Below are positions 28,608-37,493 of a stretch of DNA of 64,000 nt, piece after piece. Where the stretch lies: positions 186,001-250,000 of the forward strand of contig NZ_JAICDG010000006.1 of assembly GCF_022751215.1 (NCBI RefSeq), read 5' to 3'. Numbering within the stretch: the first letter of the stretch is position 1; the number at the start of each line of letters is the position of its first letter. The position numbers were made by a program, and so were the translations under genes. The notes beneath the pieces are model-generated. The model made no database searches. It was not told the origin of the DNA and was given only the letters and a program-made list of their open reading frames with translations. This stretch comes from Actinomadura terrae. GTDB lineage: Bacteria > Actinomycetota > Actinomycetes > Streptosporangiales > Streptosporangiaceae.

Positions 28608-29489
28608 TCAGTGGGTGTGGTCGGGGGCGGCGGCCTCGGGGTGGGCGAGCAGCCAGCCGACCCGGTCGCGGCTCTCCTGGTCGATCGGCGTGTAGACCAT
28701 GATCCGGGCGCCGGGCGCGGCGGTGATCTCCAGGTTCGTGCTGCGGGTGCGCACCTCGCCGACGGCGCGGTGCCGGAACACCTTGGTCCGCTGCCCGGGG
28801 ATCGCGACGTCGTGGGCGGCCCACAGCCGCGCGAACTCGGGGCTGACGGTCTGGAGCCGCTGGACGAGCTCCTTCCAGCCCGGCTCGCCGAGGTGCCTGA
28901 TGTAGCGGTGCCGGAACACCGCGACGTGGATCGGCGCCTCCTCGGACAGGTTCATGACCGGGTTGCAGCACGGCGGCAGCGTGAACGTCATCCACATCGT
29001 GTTGCGCTCGCACCCGGTGGCCCGCACCACGCGCGGGAAGATCGCGGCGTAGGCGTCGTTCCAGGCGAGGACGTCGCAGCGCCCGTTGGACACCGCGGCG
29101 GGCAGCGGGCTCAGGCCGTCCAGGATCGTCTGGACGTCGGCGGGCAGCGTGCCGGCCTCGTCGGGCAGCGCCGCCGCCGGGACCTCGGCCAGCCGGTACA
29201 GGTGCTCGTGCTCGGTGCCGTCCAGCCGCAGCGTGCGGGCCACCGCGTCCAGGACCTGGGTGCTCACGTTGATCGGACGGCCCTGCTCCAGCCACGTGTA
29301 CCAGGTGACGCCGACGCCGGCGAGCTGGGCGACCTCCTCGCGGCGGAGCCCCGGCGTGCGGCGCCGCGGCCCGGCGGGCATCCCGACCTCGTCCGGGGAG
29401 ATCCGCTCCCGGCGGCTGCGCAGGAACGCGCCGAGCTCGTGGCGGCGCTCCCGCCCCGCGGTCTCCTCGGCGGTGCTCGTACCGGTCAT
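28608..29489 (-). CDS. MmyB-type XRE transcriptional regulator
   Basis: Protein of 293 aa. An N-terminal helix-turn-helix of the XRE type (RTPGLRREEVAQLAGVGVTW followed by YTWLEQGR) precedes the MmyB-like ligand-binding domain (residues ~110-285; CDVLAWNDAYAAIFP; LWAAHDVAIPGQRTK). Such regulators are abundant in actinomycetes and often sit beside a divergent oxidoreductase or exporter. Here it is divergent from an MFS exporter with a 94-bp shared region, so it probably controls it in response to a fatty-acyl-like or drug-like ligand. Confidence 0.9.
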   Translation of the reverse strand: MTGTSTAEETAGRERRHELGAFLRSRRERISPDEVGMPAGPRRRTPGLRREEVAQLAGVGVTWYTWLEQGRPINVSTQVLDAVARTLRLDGTEHEHLYRLAEVPAAALPDEAGTLPADVQTILDGLSPLPAAVSNGRCDVLAWNDAYAAIFPRVVRATGCERNTMWMTFTLPPCCNPVMNLSEEAPIHVAVFRHRYIRHLGEPGWKELVQRLQTVSPEFARLWAAHDVAIPGQRTKVFRHRAVGEVRTRSTNLEITAAPGARIMVYTPIDQESRDRVGWLLAHPEAAAPDHTH

Positions 29490-29539
29490 CGCGCCTCCCG
29501 GCCCCGCGCCCGTTGGCCGGACGTTCCAGGTGCTGTCAG

Positions 29540-29571
29540 TACCAGTATAAGCGGGCTCTCGTTACCGGTAT
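29540..29571. promoter_or_regulatory. Paired TACCxGTAT elements between regulator and exporter
   Basis: TACCAGTAT at 29540-29548 and TACCGGTAT at 29563-29571 form a direct repeat 23 bp apart, about two helical turns, in the 94-bp divergent region. They are candidates for the binding site of the adjacent MmyB-type regulator. Confidence 0.4.
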
Positions 29572-29583
29572 CAAAACTCGATA

Positions 29584-31077
29584 ATGATCGTACCCATGAC
29601 TCAGACAACCGATCCGCCCGGAATTGTTCCCGACCGGGGAAGGCGGAGCGGGTCCGGCGGCGCCATGCTCGCCCTCATCCTGCTCGGGCAGTTCATGGCC
29701 ATCCTCGACGTCAACATCGTCAACGTGGCGCTGCCGACCATGCGTGCCGACCTGCACGCCTCCGGCGCGGGCATCCAGCTCATCGTGGCCGGGTACATCA
29801 TCTCCTACGCCGTCCTGCTGATCACGGGGGCCAGGATCGGCGACATCGCGGGCAACCGCCGCGCCTACCACGCCGGCCTCGCGGCGTTCACGGTGACCTC
29901 GCTGGCCTGCGGGCTCGCGCCCTCCACCTGGACGCTGGTGGTCTTCCGCTTCCTGCAGGGCGCGGGCGCGGCGCTCATGACGCCGCAGGTCATGTCGATG
30001 ATCCAGCGGAACTACACGGGCGCGGCGCGGGCGCGCGCGCTCGGCTACTACACGGCCATCATCGCGGGCGGCGTCGTCATCGGGCAGGTGGCGGGCGGCC
30101 TGCTGGTCAGCGCGGACCTGTTCGGCACCGGCTGGCGGACGGTCTTCCTCGTGAACGTGCCGATCGGCGTCGCGCTGCTGCTGGTGGGGCCCCGCGTGCT
30201 GCCGCGCGACCGGCAGACCCGCGCCGAGATGACCCTGCGCGGCCTCGACCTGCGCGGCCTGGCCACGCTGACCCCGGCGGTGCTGCTGCTGGTCGTCCCG
30301 CTGATCCTCGGCCACGAGCTGGGATGGCCGCTGTGGGGGTGGGCGTCGCTCGCCGCGAGCGTGCTCCTGCTGGGCGCGTTCGCCGCCGTGGAACGCGGCG
30401 TCGCGGCCCGGGGCAGGCGCCCCCTCATCTCGGGGCGGGTACTGCGCGCGCCGAGGCTGATCCCGGCCTGCGCGGTGCTGGTGTTCGGACCGTGCACGTG
30501 GGGCGCGTTCCTGTTCACCACGACCCTGCACCTCCAGGGCGACCTGGGGCTGTCGCCGCTGAAGTCGGGGCTGGCGTTCGTCCCGTGCGTCACCGCGTTC
30601 GGCGCGGTCGGGCTGACCTGGCAGCGGCTGCCCGCCCGCTGGCACCGCCGCGTCATCCCGCTCGGGTTCGCGCTGGCCTCGGCCGGCTACCTGTGCGTCG
30701 GCCCGCTGGCGGGCGGCGGCGTGCCCTACGAGGTGCTCACCGCGGTCATCGGGTTCGGCCTCGGCGTCCTGCCGATCGTCATCACGGTCGCGCTGACCCA
30801 CGTCCCCGCCGAGGACGCGGCCGACGCCAGCGGCCTGCTGCTGACGCTCATGCAGATCGGCCAGGTGGTCGGCGTCGCCACGGTCGGGACGCTGTTCCTC
30901 ACCATGGCCGAGGACGGCGGGTCGACCCGGCACGCCGAGTACGGCACCGGCTGGGCCCTCGCCGCCGTCGTGCTGGTCGGCGCCGCGCTCGCACTGATCC
31001 TGGCGCGCGGACAGGCGGAGAAGCCCGGACGTCCCGCGTCCACCGCCGACGATCCGGTGGTGGACGTCGCCCGCTAG
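29584..31077 (+). CDS. MFS exporter, DHA2 (14-TM) family
   Basis: Up to 497 aa; the ATG at 29596 four codons later is an equally possible start. About fourteen hydrophobic helices are visible and the signature stretches fit the EmrB/QacA drug:H+ antiporters: LGQFMAILDVNIVNVALPTM (motif D1), RIGDIAGNRRAYHAG (motif A), LQGAGAALMTPQVMS (motif C-like). It probably exports a small molecule through the inner membrane. The divergent MmyB-type regulator is the likely repressor. Confidence 0.92.
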   Translation: MIVPMTQTTDPPGIVPDRGRRSGSGGAMLALILLGQFMAILDVNIVNVALPTMRADLHASGAGIQLIVAGYIISYAVLLITGARIGDIAGNRRAYHAGLAAFTVTSLACGLAPSTWTLVVFRFLQGAGAALMTPQVMSMIQRNYTGAARARALGYYTAIIAGGVVIGQVAGGLLVSADLFGTGWRTVFLVNVPIGVALLLVGPRVLPRDRQTRAEMTLRGLDLRGLATLTPAVLLLVVPLILGHELGWPLWGWASLAASVLLLGAFAAVERGVAARGRRPLISGRVLRAPRLIPACAVLVFGPCTWGAFLFTTTLHLQGDLGLSPLKSGLAFVPCVTAFGAVGLTWQRLPARWHRRVIPLGFALASAGYLCVGPLAGGGVPYEVLTAVIGFGLGVLPIVITVALTHVPAEDAADASGLLLTLMQIGQVVGVATVGTLFLTMAEDGGSTRHAEYGTGWALAAVVLVGAALALILARGQAEKPGRPASTADDPVVDVAR

Positions 31078-31265
31078 GGCGGCGCCCGCCGGGCCGGGCG
31101 GCACGGGGGTCCCACAACCCTGGCTCCGGGGAGACAGTGACGATACCTACCGGTTTACTCGAACCGGCGCATGGGCAGAGTCACGGCGCGGCCCACTCGC
31201 GAGCTCGGAGCCTGGTGCTCTGGACTGCGAGCCTGGGCCGCGCCACGCTTCCCCGCCCTTGCCCT

Positions 31266-31628
31266 TCAGCCGGTGACGGCCGCCGCGACCGTCATGCCGC
31301 AGTAGGCGGTGCCGAGCCCCGCCGCGATGCTCGCGGCGGCGTTGACGACGGCGTAGAACCGCGCCCCGTCCTCGACGAGGCGCACCGTCTCGTACCCGAA
31401 CGTGGAGTAGGTGCTCAGCGCGCCGCACAGGCCCGTCCCGGCGAACGACATCACGCCGCCGTCCGCCGGGAGCGCCACGAGGAACCCCAGCAGCGCCGAC
31501 CCGCAGACGTTGACGGTGAGCGTCCCCCAGGGGAACTCCGAGTCGTGCCGGGCCTGCACGGCCCGGTCGGTGAGGTAGCGGAGCGGGGCACCGAGCGCCG
31601 CGCCGAGCGCGACCAGCAGGATCGTCAC
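31266..31628 (-). CDS. crcB: Fluoride ion channel CrcB/Fluc subunit (second)
   Basis: Protein of 120 aa from a GTG that overlaps the upstream crcB stop by 4 bp (GTGA). It has four helices and the Fluc signature GTLTVNVCGSALLGFL and GLCGALSTYSTFGYE. Fluc proteins form dual-topology dimers that let fluoride out of the cell. Paired genes usually give a heterodimer, each subunit inserted in the opposite orientation. No fluoride riboswitch was recognised upstream. Confidence 0.93.
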   Translation of the reverse strand: MTILLVALGAALGAPLRYLTDRAVQARHDSEFPWGTLTVNVCGSALLGFLVALPADGGVMSFAGTGLCGALSTYSTFGYETVRLVEDGARFYAVVNAAASIAAGLGTAYCGMTVAAAVTG

Positions 31629-32197
31629 GGCCGCTCCCCCGACCCGGCGGCCCCGGGCGCGGCGGCGTCGCCCGCGCGGGGCCGGGCGAGCGCGCGGGTC
31701 AGCCGCAGCCCGGCGGCCGTCGCGGCGAGCGCGGCGACGAGCGTCGCGGCGAGGTAGCCGAGCGCGGTCCCGGCGGCCTCGGCGTCCACGGCCCGCTGAA
31801 TGTCCACGACGTAGGTGGAGAACGTCGTGAAGCCGCCCAGCACCCCGACGCCGAGGAAGGGCCGCACCAGCCGGTGCGCCCGCCGGACCTCGGTGATCAG
31901 CACCATCAGCACCCCGATCAGCAGGCAGCCGCCGACGTTGATCCCGAAGACCGGCCAGGGGAAGTCCCCGGGCCCGTAGGGGAAGGCGTCGGTCAGCCCG
32001 TAGCGGGACAGGGCGCCGACGATCCCGCCCGCCGAGATCGCGCCGAGCGTCGACCACGGGGCCCGGCGAAGCTCGAAGCGCTGCCGGGGGACGTGGAGAT
32101 CGACGTCGGGGTCGACGAGCGGGCCGGACCCGGCGGCGGACACGCCCTCGTCGTCATCGACCTCGCCGAAGGCGCCGTCGGGGGCTCTCTCGGACAC
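31625..32197 (-). CDS. crcB: Fluoride ion channel CrcB/Fluc subunit (first)
   Basis: Protein of 190 aa from a GTG with AGGAG at 6-bp spacing. An acidic 45-residue N-terminal extension precedes the Fluc core: GGIVGALSRYGLTDAFP, WPVFGINVGGCLLIG, GVLGGFTTFSTYVVDI. It is coupled to the second subunit by the 4-bp overlap and the two probably form a heterodimeric fluoride exporter. Confidence 0.93.
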   Translation of the reverse strand: MSERAPDGAFGEVDDDEGVSAAGSGPLVDPDVDLHVPRQRFELRRAPWSTLGAISAGGIVGALSRYGLTDAFPYGPGDFPWPVFGINVGGCLLIGVLMVLITEVRRAHRLVRPFLGVGVLGGFTTFSTYVVDIQRAVDAEAAGTALGYLAATLVAALAATAAGLRLTRALARPRAGDAAAPGAAGSGERP

Positions 32198-32272
32198 GGG
32201 CCACTCCTGCCAGCGACGAACCGGCGACCAGTTTACCGATCACCCCGCCGCCGCCCGGGCACGCCCCGGCCG

Positions 32273-33139
32273 TCAGCGCTTGGCAGCGGGCCTCGGCAGG
32301 GCGCATTGCTTGCCCAGCACGATCCGGTTGCCCTTGCCGAGGCAGCGGGCCAGCAGGTAGGTCTGCTGCCCGTAGTGGATGCCCTGGCGCACGGTGACGT
32401 TGCCCTTCCGGTCGACCTCGCACGGGTTGTTGAGCGTGCAGCGCTCGCCGTCGTCGTTGCCGGTGTTGTTGATGCCGACCATCCGGCGGGTCCGGACGTC
32501 GATGATCGGCGAGCCGGACGTGCCGTGGATCGTCTGGCACTGGGGCGCGTAGCGGATGGAGTTCTTCCAGGTCCACTCGCCCTCGCGGAGCCGGTAGATC
32601 GTCGCGTCGGTCTTGCAGCCGTAGATCTTGTGCCAGTACCCGGACACGATGCGGATCTCGGTGCCGTCGTGCGGCCGGGACGTCGACAGGCGCAGCGCCG
32701 GGATGCGGTACCGGCGCTGGATGGCGGCATAGGTGGTGTTCAGCCGGTAGAGCGTGACGTCGGTGTCGGTCATCGTCGCGTACTCGACGCGGGTCGCCTT
32801 GAGCGTGCCGAGGTCCTTCTGCCCGTCCGGGGAGAGGAGCGTGAACGTCCGGCTGGACGGCTGGCCGACGATGACCTGGCCCGCCTTCGGCATGCCGGAC
32901 TCCAGGCAGTGGCCGTTGGTCATCACCAGCGCGGCGTCGGCGTCGCGGGAGCGCGGCCCGCGCACGAGCGACCCCGAGCAGTTGTCGAGCGCGACGATGC
33001 CGGTGAAGTCGACCTTGCCGCGTCCACTCTGACCGAGCTGACCGAGCTGCCCGGCCTGCGCCGCGCCGGTCCCGGCCGCGCCGAGCACGGCGGCGCCCGC
33101 GGCGACGGCGAGCGCGGCTCCTGCGAGTCGTCTGGTCAT
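32273..33139 (-). CDS. Secreted trypsin-like serine protease
   Basis: Protein of 288 aa with an Ala-rich signal peptide (about residues 1-29) and GAGAGG before the ATG. A chymotrypsin-fold triad is visible: His in VMTNGHCLESG, Asp in TDTDVTLYRL and Ser in IHGTSGSPIID. Several Cys (CSGS, GHC, YGCKT, PQCQT, RCTLNNPC, ARCLG, KQC) suggest disulfides, as expected outside the cell. The substrate is unknown. Neighbours suggest no partner. Confidence 0.88.
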   Translation of the reverse strand: MTRRLAGAALAVAAGAAVLGAAGTGAAQAGQLGQLGQSGRGKVDFTGIVALDNCSGSLVRGPRSRDADAALVMTNGHCLESGMPKAGQVIVGQPSSRTFTLLSPDGQKDLGTLKATRVEYATMTDTDVTLYRLNTTYAAIQRRYRIPALRLSTSRPHDGTEIRIVSGYWHKIYGCKTDATIYRLREGEWTWKNSIRYAPQCQTIHGTSGSPIIDVRTRRMVGINNTGNDDGERCTLNNPCEVDRKGNVTVRQGIHYGQQTYLLARCLGKGNRIVLGKQCALPRPAAKR

Positions 33140-33264
33140 GTGGTTCCTCTCGGCGGGCCGGCGCCGACGCGCGGCCGGGGACGACACTGTCCCGCCGGAT
33201 GCTAGGACATCGCCCGCCGCCGGAGAAGGACAGGACACGCTGAGGAATGGTGACTCCGCTGTGG

Positions 33265-34779
33265 CTATTCGACGTCCACCCAGCCGTACGTCCGTTCCAC
33301 GGCTTTCTTCCATCCGGCGTAGCCGTGTTGGCGTTGGTCGTCGGTCCAGGTGGGCTGCCAGCGTTTGTCCTGGTTCCAGTTGGCGCGCAGTTCCTCGGTA
33401 CCGGTCCAAAAGCCGGTGGCCAGTCCGGCGGCGTAGGCGGCGCCCAGGGCGGTGGTCTCGGCGACGACGGGCCGCGAGACCGGGACGCCCAGGATGTCGG
33501 CCTGGAGTTGCATGCACAGTTCGTTGGCGGTGACGCCGCCGTCGACCTTCAGCACCTCCAGGTGGACGCCCGAGTCCTTGGCCATGGCCTCCACCACGTC
33601 GCGGGACTGGTAGCAGATGGCCTCCAGGGTGGCGCGGGCCAGGTGGGCGTTGGTGTTGTAGCGCGAGAGGCCGACGATGGCGCCGCGGGCGTCCGAGCGC
33701 CAGTAGGGGGCGAACAGGCCGGAGAAGGCGGGCACGAAGTACACCCCGCCGTTGTCGTCCACCTGCCGCGCCAACGCCTCGCTTTGGGCGGCGCCGGAGA
33801 TGATGCCCAGCTGGTCGCGCAGCCACTGCACCGCCGACCCGGTCACCGCGATCGACCCCTCCAGCGCATACACCGGCCGATCCTGCCCGAACTGGTAGCA
33901 GACCGTGGTGAGCATCCCCGCGCGCGACCGCACCAGTTCCTCACCCGTATTGAGAAGCAGGAAGTTGCCGGTGCCGTAGGTGTTCTTGGCCTCGCCGGGC
34001 GCGAAGCACACCTGCCCCACCGTGGCCGCCTGCTGATCCCCCAGAATGCCCGTCAACACCACCTCGCCGCCCAACACGTCCGGGCGTGTCACGCCGTAGG
34101 GGTCGGGTGCCGAAGAAGGCTTGATGGTGGGGAGCATGGCGTGGGGGATGGTGAAGAACGACAGGAGTTCCTCGTCCCAGTCGAGGGTTTCCAGGTCCAT
34201 GAGCATGGTGCGGCTGGCGTTGGTGGGGTCGGTGACGTGCACGCCGCCGTCGGTGCCGCCGGTCAGGTTCCACAGCACCCAGCTATCGATGGTCCCGAAC
34301 ACCGCCTCGCCCGCCTCGGCGGCCTCCCGCACGCCCGCCACGTTCTCCAGAATCCACTGGACCTTGCCGCCGGCGAAGTAGGTGGCGGGGGGTAGTCCGG
34401 CGCGGTGGCGGATGGTGTCGCCGCGTCCGTCGCGCTCCAGGGCGGCGGCGATGCGGTCGGTGCGGGTGTCCTGCCACACGATCGCGTTGTGGTAGGGGCG
34501 GCCGGTGCGGCGGTTCCACACCACCGTGGTCTCGCGCTGGTTGGTGATCCCCAGCGCGGCCAGATCCCCATGACCCAGATGGGCTTTGTTGAGGGTGGTC
34601 TGGATCACCGCGCGGGTGCGTTCCCAGATCTCGGTGGGGTTGTGCTCCACCCAGCCCGCCCGCGGCAGGATCTGCTCGTGTTCCAGCTGGTGCCGGGCGA
34701 CCTCGTTGCCGCCGTGGTCGAACACCATGAACCGGGTACTGGTCGTGCCCTGGTCCAACGCACCGACGAAGTCAGCCAT
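33265..34779 (-). CDS. glpK: Glycerol kinase
   Basis: Protein of 504 aa, the normal length. FGGY-kinase landmarks: GALDQGTTSTRFMVFDHGG at the N-terminus, ITNQRETTVVWNR, the substrate-side region YALEGSIAVTGSAVQWLRDQ, and PAFSGLFAPYWRSDARG. It phosphorylates glycerol to glycerol-3-phosphate with ATP. It lies 62 bp after glpF on the same strand, giving uptake followed by trapping. The glpD dehydrogenase is not in the window. Codon use is somewhat less GC3-biased than its neighbours, in patches. Confidence 0.97.
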   Translation of the reverse strand: MADFVGALDQGTTSTRFMVFDHGGNEVARHQLEHEQILPRAGWVEHNPTEIWERTRAVIQTTLNKAHLGHGDLAALGITNQRETTVVWNRRTGRPYHNAIVWQDTRTDRIAAALERDGRGDTIRHRAGLPPATYFAGGKVQWILENVAGVREAAEAGEAVFGTIDSWVLWNLTGGTDGGVHVTDPTNASRTMLMDLETLDWDEELLSFFTIPHAMLPTIKPSSAPDPYGVTRPDVLGGEVVLTGILGDQQAATVGQVCFAPGEAKNTYGTGNFLLLNTGEELVRSRAGMLTTVCYQFGQDRPVYALEGSIAVTGSAVQWLRDQLGIISGAAQSEALARQVDDNGGVYFVPAFSGLFAPYWRSDARGAIVGLSRYNTNAHLARATLEAICYQSRDVVEAMAKDSGVHLEVLKVDGGVTANELCMQLQADILGVPVSRPVVAETTALGAAYAAGLATGFWTGTEELRANWNQDKRWQPTWTDDQRQHGYAGWKKAVERTYGWVDVE

Positions 34780-34841
34780 GCGGGCTCTGCCTTTCTCGCG
34801 CCGTTTCGCGCTCGGTCATGCCGACGGGGACGGGGGGCCGG

Positions 34842-35690
34842 TCAGGTGACGTCGTATTCGGGCCTCGGCTCGCCGCCGCCCGGCTGCGGCGGCTCGTCCT
34901 CGGGGATGTTGCGCCCGATCAGGAGGATGTAGAGCGCCGCGCCGACGATGGCGCCGATCAGCGGCCCGGCGATCGGCACCCAGAAATAGAAGTCGCCGTG
35001 CTGGTCGCGCCAGGCGTCGGAGTATCCGGTGAGGTACTGGGCCAGGCGCGGGCCAAGGTCGCGGGCGGGGTTGATCGCGTACCCGGCGTCGGAGCCGAAG
35101 GCCATCCCGATCGCCACCACGACGAGTCCGATGATGAGCGGGGCCATGTTCGCCAGCGGCGGGGAGTTGCGCAGGTCGGTGAGCGCGAGCACGAGGAACA
35201 GCAGGATCGCGGTGCCGATCACCTGGTCGCGGAACGCCCCCCAGGTGCCCACCGGAAGCGACCCGTTGCCGGGCATGGTGGAGAACACGAACTGCGTCTT
35301 GGCGGTGTGCCCGGGGTCGAACTTCGCGAGGATCTCGCTGTAGTCCCACCGGACGATCAGCGCCGCGACGAACGCCCCGAGGAACTGCGCGACCCAGAAC
35401 GGCCCGACCTTGCGCCAGGGGAACCCCTTGAACACCGCGAGCGCGAACGTCACGGCCGGGTTGATGTGCCCGCCGCTGATCCGGGCGGAGACGTAGACGC
35501 CGAGCGTCACCGCGATGCCCCACGCCCAGGCGATGCTGTCGTGGCCGCCGAGGCTCTGCGGGTCGCCGAGCCCGCTCCCGGCGACGGCCTGGGCGACGAC
35601 GCCCACGCCGAACAGGATGAGGATCAACGTGCCGGCGAACTCGGCCGCCAGCTCCCGGGCGAGTTCGGGCATCGCGGGCCCACGCGTCAT
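34842..35690 (-). CDS. glpF: Glycerol facilitator (aquaglyceroporin)
   Basis: Protein of 282 aa (an ATG six codons in is an alternative start). Both pore motifs are present, SGGHINPAVT and YAINPARDLGPR; the Asp after the second NPAR is typical of glycerol-conducting rather than water-specific channels. Six helices and an acidic C-terminal tail are visible. It admits glycerol by facilitated diffusion and is transcribed just before glpK. Confidence 0.95.
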   Translation of the reverse strand: MTRGPAMPELARELAAEFAGTLILILFGVGVVAQAVAGSGLGDPQSLGGHDSIAWAWGIAVTLGVYVSARISGGHINPAVTFALAVFKGFPWRKVGPFWVAQFLGAFVAALIVRWDYSEILAKFDPGHTAKTQFVFSTMPGNGSLPVGTWGAFRDQVIGTAILLFLVLALTDLRNSPPLANMAPLIIGLVVVAIGMAFGSDAGYAINPARDLGPRLAQYLTGYSDAWRDQHGDFYFWVPIAGPLIGAIVGAALYILLIGRNIPEDEPPQPGGGEPRPEYDVT

Positions 35691-35774
35691 CTGTCCCCCT
35701 CAGGATGCGGCGTAGGCCAGCGATCATTCCCACCCGAAGGTCACTTACACGGTCGGTGACCGCACGACTACTCG

Positions 35775-37493
35775 CTAGTGGCCGCGGAAGGCCTCCTCCA
35801 GCCACCAGGCCGGACGCCCGCGCGTGACCTTCGCGTCGACCAGCATCGGGCGGTCGCGGGGACCGGCCAGCCAGTCGGCCACCGCGTCGAGGTCGCCCGG
35901 CGCCCGGACGGTCGCGGCGGCGCAGCCGAACCCCCGCCCGATCGCGGCGAGGTCGGCGGGCGGGAACGTGACGGTGTCCAGCGGGTGGCCGTCCGGCCCG
36001 AAGTGGTGCCGCTCCGCGCCGTACGCCTCGTCGTCGTAGACGACCACGAGCAGGCCGAGGCCCAGCCGGACGGCCGTCTCCAGCTCCGCGGCGGCCATCA
36101 GCGCGCCACCGTCGCCGAGCGCGGCGACCGTCAGCCGGTCGGGCCGGGCCACGGCCGCGCCGATCGCGGTGGCGAGGCCCAGCCCGACCGACTGGAACGC
36201 CTGGGTGAACACGAGCCCGTCGGCGTCGGGGACGTCCAGGAACATCGCCGGGTAGCCCATGAAGTTCCCGGAGTCGACGGCGACGGTCCGCTCGCGGGGC
36301 AGCAGGGCGTCGAGCGCGATCGTCAGCGTGCGCGGGTCGATGCGGGGGCCGTCGGCGCCGGGCTCCTCGGCGGGGTCCTCCTCGTAGGGGACGTCGCCCC
36401 AGCGGCCCTCGCGGGCGAGCCGCGCGGCGACCTCCTCAGTCCGGTAGCCGGTGGCCGCGTGCCCGCGGGCCTCCAGCTCCGCCGTGACGGCGAGCGCGGT
36501 CTCGGCGGCGTCGCCGATCAGGCCGAGGTCGACGGGATGGTGCGCGCCGAGCGCCTGGGCGTCCACGTCGACCTGGACGACCCGCGCGTCCCGGCCGACG
36601 AGGGCGCCGTGGCGGGTCGTCCACGCGTTCAGCGAGCAGCCCCACCCGACGATCAGGTCGGCGGCGGCGATCAGCTCGGCGGCGGCGGGCGTGGCGAAGC
36701 CGCCGCTGACGTCCAGCCCGAACGGGTCGCCGGCGAACAGCCCGCGCGCGACGGCGGAGGTCGCGGGCAGCGCGCCGCAGCGTTCGGCCAGGTCGGCGAG
36801 GGCCGGGCCGGCGCCCGACAGCCGCGCGCCGCGTCCGGCGACGAACACCGGCCGCTCCGCGTCCTGGAGCGCGTCGGCGAACCGGGCGACGGCGCCCGCC
36901 GTCGGGACGGGCAGCGGCGGCACCGCGGCCGGCCGGGGCCGGTGCCCCGCCTGGTGCCCGGCCTGGTGCCCGGCGAACGGGCGCTCCAGGGCCGCGGGCC
37001 CCGGGAACGCGGCGCCCTGGACGTCCAGCGGCAGCCCGAGCAGCACCGTGCGGCGCTCGGCGACGGCGACGCGGCAGGCGCGGGCCACGTCGGCGAGCGC
37101 GGTCTCGGGCGAGTGGATCCGCTCGGGGACGGCGCCGACGGCGGCGGCGAGGGCGGCCTGGTCGACGCGGAAGTTGGAGCGGATCTCGGACGCCGCGACC
37201 TCTCCCGCCAGCACCAGCAGCGGGGTACGGCTCTTGGCGGCCTCGGTGATGCCGGTGAGCGCGTTGGTGAGGCCGGGGCCCTGGTGCACCGACAGCACGC
37301 CGAGGCCGCCGGTGACGCGCGCGTAGGCGTCGGCCATCGTCGCGGCGCCGCCCTCGTGCCGGGCCGCGACGTACCGGGCGCCGCCCGCGACGAGCGCGTT
37401 CGTCACGTGGAAGTTGCCGCTGCCGACGACGCCGAAGACGGTGTGGGCGCCGAGCCGGAGCAGGGCCTCGCCGACGCCCTCCGCGACGTTCAT
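35775..37493 (-). CDS. Thiamine-diphosphate enzyme, acetolactate-synthase-like
   Basis: Protein of 572 aa. N-terminal TPP pyrimidine-binding domain (GVVGSGNFHVTNALVAGG; HEGGAATMADAYARVTGG; HQGPGLTNALTGITEA), middle domain, then the TPP phosphate-binding motif GDGGALMAAAELETAV with DDEAYG. The catalytic Glu equivalent is in RHEGGA. Overall it looks like the acetolactate synthase/benzoylformate decarboxylase superfamily, but I cannot choose a substrate. A short tandem repeat gives HQAGHQAGHR about residue 178. It overlaps the cyclase gene by 4 bp and the two are co-translated. Confidence 0.82.
   Translation of the reverse strand: MNVAEGVGEALLRLGAHTVFGVVGSGNFHVTNALVAGGARYVAARHEGGAATMADAYARVTGGLGVLSVHQGPGLTNALTGITEAAKSRTPLLVLAGEVAASEIRSNFRVDQAALAAAVGAVPERIHSPETALADVARACRVAVAERRTVLLGLPLDVQGAAFPGPAALERPFAGHQAGHQAGHRPRPAAVPPLPVPTAGAVARFADALQDAERPVFVAGRGARLSGAGPALADLAERCGALPATSAVARGLFAGDPFGLDVSGGFATPAAAELIAAADLIVGWGCSLNAWTTRHGALVGRDARVVQVDVDAQALGAHHPVDLGLIGDAAETALAVTAELEARGHAATGYRTEEVAARLAREGRWGDVPYEEDPAEEPGADGPRIDPRTLTIALDALLPRERTVAVDSGNFMGYPAMFLDVPDADGLVFTQAFQSVGLGLATAIGAAVARPDRLTVAALGDGGALMAAAELETAVRLGLGLLVVVYDDEAYGAERHHFGPDGHPLDTVTFPPADLAAIGRGFGCAAATVRAPGDLDAVADWLAGPRDRPMLVDAKVTRGRPAWWLEEAFRGH

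Noticed and set aside
32198..32272. Fluoride riboswitch before crcB
   Set aside because: Only a short leader is available and the conserved pseudoknot sequence pattern is not present.
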